Positions 1 to 6,105 of a stretch of 31,376 bases of DNA are shown piece after piece (within the stretch, counting starts at the first letter, position 1; every line of letters starts with the position of its first letter). Origin of the DNA: CAZVYJ01 sp964631565 (GTDB lineage Bacteria; Planctomycetota; Phycisphaerae; SM23-33); assembly GCA_964631565.1 (NCBI GenBank), contig CAZVYJ010000034.1, positions 1 to 31,376 on the forward strand, read 5' to 3'. The notes beneath the pieces were generated by a model that was not told the origin of the DNA, made no database searches, and was given only the letters and a program-made list of their open reading frames with translations. The position numbers and the translations under genes were made by a program.

Positions 1-87
1 GCGATTAATCACGTGGCTGACAATACCAGCCGTCGGTGCTCTGGCTATTCTTGGCGTGACATAAACATAACTTCCGCCACGCCATTG

Positions 88-825
88 TCAATAAAAAAGT
101 AGCCTGTCCCCCTTTACTCCCGCATCCGTCCAGTCGTCATCCGCGTTGGCGTCTATCTGATAATCAAGCCACACGCCAGTCTGGCTCAGGCCCCAGGCCT
201 CCCTGCGGACATCGGTAGATGTGTTAATCCCCGTGTAGCTTGGGTATGTCCCCGTCAGGTCCCCGCGCGAATAGCTCTCAAGCCTGTCCAGCCCGTCGTA
301 AGCGTAATACTCATCCTTCAGCGTCGTCAGCACGTTCTCGCGCCAGATGCGGCTGGACGAGCGGTCGTAGCCGTAGCGGTAGCGGTCAACAAAATAATCC
401 GGCGACTTCAGTAAGCCTTGAGGAATTTTCCATGTATGGTCGATGACGCGCCCGAAGCGGTCAAGGCCCGTGCCGCCGTCAGTACCGTAATTCAGTGTTA
501 GTGGATATCCGTTCCGGGTGATCTTGTGATATTCCGTGGTTACAATGGAGTTGACGCCCATATATGCATAATCAACATATTTGTTCGAGTCGCCCGGCGT
601 GCCGCTGTCGGCGATATTGTCCAGCCGAGACAACGCAGCCCCTATGCCGCTTGACGGATAATTATAATACACGACCCTGCCCGCAGGATAGGTCACATAG
701 TCCAGGCGGACATACTGCGCGACGCCGCCGGACGCCCCGTCCTCGTAGGCGTACTGCACATTCGGCGACTGGCTCCCGCCGGATGTGACGGCCGCCCCGG
801 CGTGCTCCTGCCAGGATGCCGCCAC
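88..825 (-). pseudogene. Rhs (YD-repeat) protein internal fragment
   Basis: This is an internal piece of an Rhs protein. The translation is full of YD-type repeat units (YDGLDRLESYSRGDL, YRYGYDRSSSRIW, DYVTYPAGRVVYY). It has no signal peptide, no N-terminal region and no conserved core end. The frame opens just after a TAA at 832-834; a GTG at 825 with an AAGG a few bases upstream could allow translation. It is only 15 nt downstream of the FGE-like lipoprotein gene. At the C-terminal side the Rhs match stops after DDDWTDA, where a sequence with the core agcctgtcccc replaces it, and the frame closes within ten codons. DNA at 121-287 is nearly the same as 3349-3510, so this is a duplicated piece of the gene at 1687-3525. 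It is very probably non-functional. Confidence 0.75.
93..116. repeat. REP-like half-site at an Rhs breakpoint
   Basis: An A-run followed by gtagcctgtcccc lies exactly where the Rhs similarity of the fragment at 88-825 ends. It shares the CTGTCCC core and the preceding A-run with the palindromic element at 4956-5043, which sits at the broken edge of another Rhs piece. I recall motifs of this kind as dispersed elements next to REP-associated (IS200/IS605-like) transposase genes, but no such transposase is in this window. The family assignment is an inference. Confidence 0.4.
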
Positions 826-840
826 CCCGCCTTATTCTGC

Positions 841-1683
841 TCACTTGTTTAGCTTCGGCAGAAGAACTAATCGAATACCATATGCTAAACCACCTCCGGA
901 AGAGTCTCGCATATTAGGACGGCATTGATCCTCGTTACTGTAATAGCTGCCACCGCGACAAGGATAATATTTCAGAACACCTTTATTCAACTTCGTCTTA
1001 TCAAATTGATTCCGCATTGCTGATAGCATGGTTTCTACAGAATCTGTCGTATATCCTTCGCACCATTCACTCTCGTTTCCCAACATGTCATACAATCCAA
1101 GCGGGTTCGGCTTCCTTGTGGCAATCTGGTGTACATGGCCTTTTGAGTTATCAGCCATCCACTCATGGTCAAGAAGATTATAAATACCGGGATCCGAATG
1201 CAGCCGTGTGACAGGCCACCAGTCCTCATCAGCCGGCCGGCCGTAACATGCGGCGTATTCCCATTCCGCTTCATACGGCAGCCTGCAAATCCACTTCCCG
1301 CCGGTCTTTTCATCGAGAAGCGCCTGGTATTTACGACAAAACTCTTTTGTACCTTCGATGCCTGCACTCGCCGGCAGCCAGAGTTTGTCTTTTTCGGAAT
1401 ATCTCTCCCGTTCATCCCGCATTACTGATTCATACAGCCATACCGGCACTTCGGTGGTGCTCATGTACAATGTGTAATCGAGCCGGAATTCACACGCCGG
1501 CCGCTCATGCGGCATGGCGCGAGAATTGTTGGTGCCTATCATTCGTGAGCCTTGCGGCACAAGCACAAACTTCAGGCCGTAATACTCCAGCGATTGGGGC
1601 ATTTCAGCCTGTTCGGCAGCACAGCCGGCTGAATACAAGCAACCAAGAGCACAAACAAACACGATGAAATCATTTTTGTGCAT
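841..1683 (-). CDS. FGE/SUMF1-fold lipoprotein next to an Rhs tip
   Basis: This is an exported protein of 280 aa with the formylglycine-generating-enzyme (SUMF1, C-type-lectin-like) fold. A hydrophobic leader ends in LYSAGC with Cys21 as the likely lipidation site. Family marks follow: an internal WxxAxxYG-like stretch (EWEYAACYGRP), GLYDMLGNESEWCEG near residues 195-210, and RGGSYYSNEDQCRP with GIRLVLL at the end. Active FGE has a GGSYLCHxSYC cysteine pair. Here the first cysteine is a serine and only the second is kept, so oxidase activity is unlikely. The gene starts 3 nt after the stop of the Rhs gene, and its GGAGG ribosome site lies inside the last Rhs codons, so the two are probably translationally coupled. 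It may be an immunity or partner protein for that tip, but this is not shown. Confidence 0.8.
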   Translation of the reverse strand: MHKNDFIVFVCALGCLYSAGCAAEQAEMPQSLEYYGLKFVLVPQGSRMIGTNNSRAMPHERPACEFRLDYTLYMSTTEVPVWLYESVMRDERERYSEKDKLWLPASAGIEGTKEFCRKYQALLDEKTGGKWICRLPYEAEWEYAACYGRPADEDWWPVTRLHSDPGIYNLLDHEWMADNSKGHVHQIATRKPNPLGLYDMLGNESEWCEGYTTDSVETMLSAMRNQFDKTKLNKGVLKYYPCRGGSYYSNEDQCRPNMRDSSGGGLAYGIRLVLLPKLNK

Positions 1684-1686
1684 TGT

Positions 1687-3525
1687 TTAGCCTCCGCCTT
1701 GTTCCCATTTATGATGGCCCCAAATAACTATTACACATACTTTTTCACAAGGTCCGTTATGGAGTTCCGCTGCTCTCCTTTTTGCCCCTATAAATAACGT
1801 GGTAGCCGCCTCTATAAGGGTTATATTAGACGCTTGAATATTTAATTTATTCTCATCCCTAACTCTCGGCGTGCCTGGAGCCTTTTCATAAATACCGTAC
1901 GAAGGCTTAAGCGTATAATAACCTTGTTTCTCAGCGGAGTCAGTTGTTATTTTAGCAAAACAAGTAGCTACGCCAACGGTTGGAGTTGGTCCTGTTGTAG
2001 CCTCATGTTTAACCTCCCCTGTTGTAGGGTCGATAGTAACCTTCACACCCGCTCCACTGACTTTTAAATGCTCATTCTCTTCGAACATCCTCTTACCGGT
2101 AACTATATCAGCGGGCTCGTCAATTGAATGTCCGATATATAAATAAATTCTACAAGGGTCCGGATTAGGCAACCAGATGTCACCGTAATCTACCCATACA
2201 TAGTGCGGATCGACTACTATTACTCTGCCTTTTTCATCAACCTTGGGGTTGCCGTCCTTATCAAGTTCATGAATTGTAAGTATTCGCTGCTTACCCGACA
2301 TAGGACTTTTAATACTCATAAGTTCATTCAGTTTCTCTCGCCCCTTACCCTTCTCGGCATCCTCGTTATCGACGTCAACATACTCGACTTCTTCGAGGTC
2401 CTTGGCTGCTGTTCTGAGAGCCTGTACTAATGCTCTAGTCTCTTTGTTCTGTTTCTCGGCCCATTGGAAGTAATCATCCACATTGCCTTCTTCCGTTCGG
2501 CCCAATCCCATCGGATCAACAAAACTAATCGGCCCGCTCATGCAATACTCATACAAATTCATGCCGTCGTGATAACCCCCGCCGGGGAGGTTTTGATCCT
2601 TCGGGTCGCGGGTTATCCAGCCGAAGCGCGGGTTGAGATAGCGATAGCGGACTTGGTATAAACCTGTTTCCGGGTCGAACCGGTAGCCGCAGAAGAGCAC
2701 ATCATTGTCTACATCGCTGACCTGGTCCGCATCGTCGGTCCAGCCGGAATCAAGAATGGTCACGCTGCCGTACGGGTCATAGGCGTAACGCTCGGCCGGG
2801 ACAACTGTCGTGGGCACAATTGCAGTGACGTTGTAATTGGCGTCCCACGTCATGTAATACTCGACCACGCCGCTTCCGTCCGTGTCGCCGTCGTAGAAGT
2901 AGCACACCGGCGCGTCAATATATTGAATATTCCAGATGTACTGCTTCAGCGGGTCCGCATCGTCGTTCTTACGAATCTCCAATATCTGCCATGAGGTGTT
3001 GTAGTAATAATCGTAAGCCACATCACTTTCGCCGGTCTTGTCGGTCTTGGCCACGCGGCGATTCAGTCCATCGTATTCGCATGCGATCAGCTGCGTATCA
3101 GTGCCTTCGGCATCTTTGTCACCGTCGTCGTTGGTGTCTTCCCACACCTCCACCAGCCGATTCCACGCATCATAAACATGGAACAGGCGGGTCGCGCCGT
3201 CGGCGATAGCCCCAGCCCGCGGCCCGGCCGTCATGTTCCCTGCCTCATCATAAACGGGGTCCACCCACGCCGACTGCCCGCCGCCCTCAGTAACGCCCGT
3301 AATTTCGTTGACCGCGTTGTGCGTCCTGCCCTGGTCCAGGTCGGTCGCATCGGTCCAGTCGTCATCCGCGTTGGCGTCTATCTGATAATCCAGCCAGACG
3401 CCCGTCTGGCTGAGATTCCAGGCTTCTTTCCGAACATCGGTAGATGTGTCGATGCCCGTGTAACTCGGATACGTCCCCGTCAGGTCGCCGCGCGAATAGC
3501 TCTCGAGCCTGTTGGCGCAATAGTT
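1687..3525 (-). CDS. 5'-truncated Rhs core with a variable C-terminal tip
   Basis: This is the C-terminal part of an Rhs protein that has lost its start. The open frame begins after TAA at 3526-3528 and Rhs similarity begins abruptly near 3510 (RLESYSRGDL). A GTG at 3264 is the first plausible internal start. YD repeats follow (YDEAGNMTAGP, YDAWNRLVEVW, YDGLNRRVAKT), then the conserved core end (GYRFDPETGLYQVRYRYL, RFGWITRDPKDQNLPGGG, DGMNLYEYCMSGP, FVDPMGLG). After that comes a unique tip of about 280 aa, clearly richer in A/T than the core. The tip contains IYLYIGHS and, 56 residues on, VGVATCF, which could be a His/Cys pair. Rhs proteins are large surface or secreted proteins whose tips are often toxins. 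Without an N-terminus this copy is probably an orphan tip, kept for recombination or decaying. Confidence 0.75.
   Translation of the reverse strand, partial: NYCANRLESYSRGDLTGTYPSYTGIDTSTDVRKEAWNLSQTGVWLDYQIDANADDDWTDATDLDQGRTHNAVNEITGVTEGGGQSAWVDPVYDEAGNMTAGPRAGAIADGATRLFHVYDAWNRLVEVWEDTNDDGDKDAEGTDTQLIACEYDGLNRRVAKTDKTGESDVAYDYYYNTSWQILEIRKNDDADPLKQYIWNIQYIDAPVCYFYDGDTDGSGVVEYYMTWDANYNVTAIVPTTVVPAERYAYDPYGSVTILDSGWTDDADQVSDVDNDVLFCGYRFDPETGLYQVRYRYLNPRFGWITRDPKDQNLPGGGYHDGMNLYEYCMSGPISFVDPMGLGRTEEGNVDDYFQWAEKQNKETRALVQALRTAAKDLEEVEYVDVDNEDAEKGKGREKLNELMSIKSPMSGKQRILTIHELDKDGNPKVDEKGRVIVVDPHYVWVDYGDIWLPNPDPCRIYLYIGHSIDEPADIVTGKRMFEENEHLKVSGAGVKVTIDPTTGEVKHEATTGPTPTVGVATCFAKITTDSAEKQGYYTLKPSYGIYEKAPGTPRVRDENKLNIQASNITLIEAATTLFIGAKRRAAELHNGPCEKVCVIVIWGHHKWEQGGG
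3349..3510 (-). repeat. Rhs duplication, copy B (copy A at 121-287)
   Basis: This stretch and 121-287 match closely in the same orientation, with scattered substitutions that mostly preserve the protein (RLESYSRGDLTGTYPSYTGI and DYQIDANADDDWTDA occur in both). The match ends at the broken edge of the fragment on each side: near 3510 in this copy and near 121 in the other. This gives homology for recombination between the two Rhs pieces across about 3.2 kb. Confidence 0.8.
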
Positions 3526-3557
3526 TTATTTGTCTTTTCCCTACTTATACCAGTTTT

Positions 3558-4160
3558 TTATTCGTCCGGTCGCCAGATGCACGCATCCACCATGTCTGTT
3601 GTTTCGCCAGTAATCGTCACCAGCCCAACGCGGATTTTCTCATTGAGGATGGTTTTAGGAAGAAATATCAAAGGCGGATGTCCCTCCTGGCTGCTCGAAA
3701 ATGGCGTTTCCCTTTCATAAAATTCAACAGTAACTGCCTCATGACGTAAAATGGTTCCCGAATACCATTCCTTGTCTTCCGCTGACCACGAGAATATTGA
3801 ATATTCCCCTCTCCAGCCGGTGTTGGTCTCAATAATCATGCCTTTGACCTGAAAATCAGGGTCCAAAAAGATAAGTCCGATTCCATTTTTCCCGGGCCAC
3901 ACACGAATGCCTGCAGAGATAAGAACCGGTTTGTTCTCATATGAACCTGAGTCAAGAATGTACAATCCATATTGAGCTCTGTTAACAAGGTATTCGGGAT
4001 ATGGAGAATTCTTGCCGGTGTTTATTGCAATAATGTTATTCAATTGCCCTTTGGCTGTTTGCCTTTTTGCTGCTGCTAATTCCTCATCCTTAGAGTTGCA
4101 GCACAATCCTGTAATCGGCAAAATGGCCATCCCAACGGCCAGCAACCATACCTGTCTCAT
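3558..4160 (-). CDS. Exported protein of unknown function, possible lipoprotein
   Basis: This is a 200-aa protein that I do not recognise. The ATG at 4160 is preferred over an upstream ATG at 4190 because GGGGAA lies 7 nt before it and a signal peptide follows directly: positively charged N-end, hydrophobic LLAVGMAILPITGL, then Cys20-Cys21. The residue before Cys20 is Leu, which is not an ideal lipobox, so it may be a lipoprotein or simply secreted. The mature part is mainly beta-rich (YGLYILDSG, VLISAGIRVWP, GIGLIFLDPDF, IRVGLVTITGE). It lies 114 nt downstream of the second Rhs tip and just upstream of the broken edge of the next Rhs piece, the same place the FGE-like gene holds after the other tip. 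It is more A/T-rich than the core genes. An immunity role is conceivable but unproven. Confidence 0.65.
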   Translation of the reverse strand: MRQVWLLAVGMAILPITGLCCNSKDEELAAAKRQTAKGQLNNIIAINTGKNSPYPEYLVNRAQYGLYILDSGSYENKPVLISAGIRVWPGKNGIGLIFLDPDFQVKGMIIETNTGWRGEYSIFSWSAEDKEWYSGTILRHEAVTVEFYERETPFSSSQEGHPPLIFLPKTILNEKIRVGLVTITGETTDMVDACIWRPDE

Positions 4161-4274
4161 AATGTTCCCCTTTCTCATCCGTCTTCTCAATAGTATTAGG
4201 ATCTCGATAGCTTAATTGAAAGGAAAACTAATCGTCTGCGGGACTTTGCTGTATAATCCCTTCATAATTCAACA

Positions 4275-4964
4275 TTAATCAAGTTCTTTTCGGGCTCGCT
4301 GTGCACATTGACTGAGCTGTTCATCCGTAGGTCCAGTGTTTGCTTCAAAGGCGCCTTCACCCCAATAACTATTTTCGGTTCCCTCAGTACATTTCACCCA
4401 ACGAGTTTTCTTAATTACCCATTCTCCACTCTCTGCAGGTGCTCCGAACATGCGAAGGAACCAGCTCATACAGCATTTCTCGCATGCTTTTTTCTGGACC
4501 TTCAGCCACAAGCTGTATCCCCGATTCTGCTTGACTGTCTCCAGAAAATTATCAATCGTCTTTTCGACCGCACCGCCTGGGGAGACGCCGATTCTAGCTC
4601 CTCCCCTCAGTGCGCCTGTTACAGTTCCAGTCACTACAGATGAGCCATTTGTCAAGGCTCCAGCAGCACCTGCTGCAGGACGGAAGAACACATTATTTAT
4701 CATTCCAATGGTCTGTGTATTGGAAATCAGTTTCTTGCCCGATGCCAACTGATCCGGATGTGAGTGAGCAACTGTTGTCACAACTTCTAAAACTTCCCTA
4801 TAATCGTTATCCTCTGGGTTATTCGGAGGCAGGCACTCCCCACAATCGAGCCCCATAGAATCCGTTGTAATAACGGGTTTGCTCATGCAATATTCATACA
4901 GATTCATCCCGTCATGGAAGCCGCCGCCGGGGAGGTTTTGATCCTTCGTAGAAATAGGGGACAG
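4275..4964 (-). CDS. Orphan Rhs C-terminal tip with a remnant of the core end
   Basis: Only the last piece of the Rhs core remains: DQNLPGGGFHDG followed by MNLYEYCMSKPV and DSMGLDCG. Then comes a tip of about 190 aa unlike the one at 1687-2500. The tip has a glycine/alanine-rich helical stretch (AAGAAGALTNG, GTVTGALRGGARIG) and a cysteine-rich end (KKACEKCCMSW, DEQLSQCAQ). I recognise no catalytic motif. The frame is open from 4964, but Rhs similarity ends at 4948, where the REP-like element begins; an ATG at 4907 inside the core could start translation. The 68 nt at 4881-4948 nearly repeat 2536-2603. It is best read as a displaced tip module, probably not expressed as a full Rhs protein. 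Confidence 0.65.
   Translation of the reverse strand: MSPISTKDQNLPGGGFHDGMNLYEYCMSKPVITTDSMGLDCGECLPPNNPEDNDYREVLEVVTTVAHSHPDQLASGKKLISNTQTIGMINNVFFRPAAGAAGALTNGSSVVTGTVTGALRGGARIGVSPGGAVEKTIDNFLETVKQNRGYSLWLKVQKKACEKCCMSWFLRMFGAPAESGEWVIKKTRWVKCTEGTENSYWGEGAFEANTGPTDEQLSQCAQRARKELD
4881..4948 (-). repeat. Rhs core-end repeat shared with 2536-2603
   Basis: These 68 nt encode the DQNLPGGG...MNLYEYCMS core end and match 2536-2603 with only a few changes. The two Rhs tips diverge right after it. Such conserved ends before variable tips are the usual exchange point in Rhs loci. Confidence 0.75.
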
Positions 4965-5043
4965 TCACCTATTTTTGATACGTAAAATAGGTGACTGTCC
5001 CTAATTTTCGTCCCTAATTTTCTCGGTGACTGTCCCTAATTTT
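4956..5043. repeat. REP-like palindromic element with repeated CTGTCCC units
   Basis: A perfect 18-bp inverted repeat, gggacagtcacctatttt (4958-4975) against 4984-5001, has an 8-nt loop. It is followed by extra partial units: gtccctaattttc occurs at 4997-5009 and again at 5010-5022, and ggtgactgtccctaatttt at 4990-5008 and 5025-5043. The element starts at the point where the Rhs core remnant ends. The layout resembles REP/BIME-type non-autonomous elements mobilised by IS200-like transposases, but the enzyme is not in this window. Confidence 0.6.
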
Positions 5044-5081
5044 CTGGGCGGGGCAAGAGGCAAATTGGTTTGCGGTGAAGC

Positions 5082-5106
5082 CCGGCCGCCCCTCAGGGGC
5101 GGCCGG
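5082..5106. other. Strong GC-rich hairpin
   Basis: An 11-bp perfect inverted repeat, ccggccgcccc and ggggcggccgg, has a 3-nt loop. No T-run follows on either strand, so an intrinsic terminator is not clear. It lies between the REP-like element and the tRNA remnant, and the spacer around it (5044-5155) shows no gene. Confidence 0.5.
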
Positions 5107-5155
5107 CTAAATAAACACAAAATGGTGCCCGCGGGTTCTCATTCAACTACATAAC

Positions 5156-5189
5156 ATAAAACCCTAGAACTTTCGCTCTAGGGTTTTAT
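5156..5189 (-). terminator. Terminator-like hairpin after the tRNA remnant
   Basis: A 13-bp inverted repeat, ataaaaccctaga with tctagggttttat, has an 8-nt loop and a T-rich 3' arm on the minus strand. It sits 5 nt past the 3' end of the serine-tRNA remnant, as the hairpin at 5297-5331 does for the intact gene, so it was probably that tRNA's terminator. Confidence 0.6.
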
Positions 5190-5193
5190 ATTA

Positions 5194-5290
5194 CGGAGAG
5201 AGCGGGATTTGCTTCGCAGCGCCTCACTTCGTTCGGCGTCGAACCCGCGTTAGCCCCGGCAAGCCGGGGCTGGGCGTTTTCTCAGACGTC
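5194..5290 (-). pseudogene. tRNA-Ser-like 3' remnant with a T-loop insertion
   Basis: Read on the minus strand, this holds the 3' part of a class II tRNA: a degenerate anticodon-arm-like piece (tctgagaaaacg), a long variable arm (agccccgg / ccggggct), a T-stem (gcggg / cccgc) and an acceptor end tctctccg like that of serine tRNAs. The T-loop is interrupted: GTTCGA and ATCCC are separated by 30 nt at 5209-5238. The 5' half (acceptor strand and D-arm) is missing; the terminator of the intact tRNA-Ser stands in its place. It is not a working tRNA as it stands. It may be a recombination or integration scar. Confidence 0.55.
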
Positions 5291-5296
5291 ACTATT

Positions 5297-5331
5297 AATA
5301 AAGCAGCCGGCATAAAACCGGCTGCTTTATT
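5297..5331 (-). terminator. Terminator of tRNA-Ser
   Basis: A 14-bp perfect inverted repeat, aataaagcagccgg and ccggctgctttatt, has a 7-nt loop. It starts 2 nt after the tRNA 3' end, with the T-rich arm last on the minus strand. Confidence 0.75.
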
Positions 5332-5333
5332 AA

Positions 5334-5418
5334 CGGAGAGGGCGGGATTCGAACCCGCGGTACCCGAAGGTACACGGCATTTCCAATGCCGCCCGATCGG
5401 CCGCTCCGGCACCTCTCC
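5334..5418 (-). tRNA. tRNA-Ser(GGA)
   Basis: This is an 85-nt class II tRNA. The acceptor stem is GGAGAGG with CCTCTCC and discriminator G. The anticodon loop reads TTGGAAA with GGA at 34-36, which decodes UCC and UCU. The long variable arm is gtacc-ttcg-ggtac, and the T-arm gcgggttcgaatcccgc is canonical. CCA is not encoded and must be added by the nucleotidyltransferase. It has its own promoter and terminator. An Rhs island begins on its 3' side, as is common for tRNA genes used as recombination sites. Confidence 0.95.
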
Positions 5419-5433
5419 CAAACGGGCCGCTAC

Positions 5434-5461
5434 AATATAACAACTTGTCAGCCGGGCACAA
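5434..5461 (-). promoter_or_regulatory. Predicted promoter of tRNA-Ser
   Basis: On the minus strand, -35 TTGTGC (5461-5456) and -10 TATATT (5439-5434) are 16 nt apart. The start would fall near 5427, a few bases before the mature tRNA. This is a sequence match only. Confidence 0.5.
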
Positions 5462-5740
5462 GCCGGCGCTGCGAAACTCGCCTTTTTAAGGTTCCGGAAA
5501 TGTTCCCGTTCGGGCGTCCCGCGGGCCGGGTTACAGGAAAGCCGCAATTCATCAATGTTTTCTGCACTTTTCGTCTTGACGCCGCCGCCGCATATGCGCA
5601 ACATACATGCGGTTTTGCGGGTCGCGCGACCCGAACCACGCAGGTGGGCGACAAGGCACGGAAGTCAGTTTCGTCGCCGGAACCTGCCCAACAGACTAGG
5701 CGTTGACGCAAAGTCAACCATTTTAGAAGGAGCGATAAAG

Positions 5741-6022
5741 ATGGCCAAAGCATTGACGAAGTCTCAGATAATGACAAAGCTCGCGGAAGCAACCAGTCTG
5801 ACGAAGAAGAACGTTGTCGCTGTTGTCGAAGCGCTTGTATGTCTGGCTTACAAGGAAGCCAAGAACGGCTTCACCGTGCCGGGACTGGGCAAACTGGTTC
5901 TCAATAACCGCAAGGCTCGCATGGGTCGCAACCCGCAGACCGGCGAACCGATCAAGATTCCGGCCAAGAAGGTCGTGAAGTTCCGCGTAGCCAAGGCAGC
6001 GAAGGATGCAATCCTGAAGTAA
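5741..6022 (+). CDS. HU-family DNA-binding protein
   Basis: This is a small histone-like protein of 93 aa of the HU/IHF family, which binds and bends DNA as a dimer in the nucleoid. The start at 5741 is fixed by AGAAGGAG 8 nt upstream; the in-frame upstream codons are not protein-like. The N-terminal helices (MAKALTKSQIMTKLAEATSL, KKNVVAVVEALV) are followed by FTVPGLGKLVL and the DNA-contacting arm motif GRNPQTGEPIKIPAKK, then VVKFRVAKAAKDAI, the standard family end. It carries no lysine-rich tail. It is a single-gene unit with a terminator after it. The region 5462-5740 has no other gene; a weak -35-like TTGACG at 5576 and a cgggtcgcgcgacccg palindrome lie in the possible leader. Confidence 0.93.
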   Translation: MAKALTKSQIMTKLAEATSLTKKNVVAVVEALVCLAYKEAKNGFTVPGLGKLVLNNRKARMGRNPQTGEPIKIPAKKVVKFRVAKAAKDAILK

Positions 6023-6049
6023 GCTGCAAAACCGAAAATCGCACAAAAG

Positions 6050-6086
6050 AAGCGGGTTGCCCTTTAGGGACAACCCGCTTTCTTTT
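6050..6086 (+). terminator. Terminator between HU and rho
   Basis: A 10-bp perfect stem, aagcgggttg and caacccgctt, has an 11-nt loop and is followed by tctttt on the plus strand. The genes converge here, with rho ending at 6106 on the other strand, so it may serve both directions. Confidence 0.8.
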
Positions 6087-6105
6087 CATAACACGAAAAT
6101 TGCGT

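Noticed and set aside
841..1683. Active sulfatase-activating enzyme (FGE)
   Set aside because: The first of the two catalytic cysteines is Ser in the best alignment and no sulfatase gene is nearby.
4956..5043. CRISPR array
   Set aside because: The repeats are overlapping half-palindromes without spacers of regular length, and there are no cas genes.
5224..5604. Open frame crossing the tRNA-Ser gene
   Set aside because: It overlaps an intact tRNA and its promoter and has no protein-like sequence.
5555..5740. N-terminal extension of the HU protein
   Set aside because: The added residues are not protein-like, while AGAAGGAG directly precedes the internal ATG that begins the conserved HU N-end.
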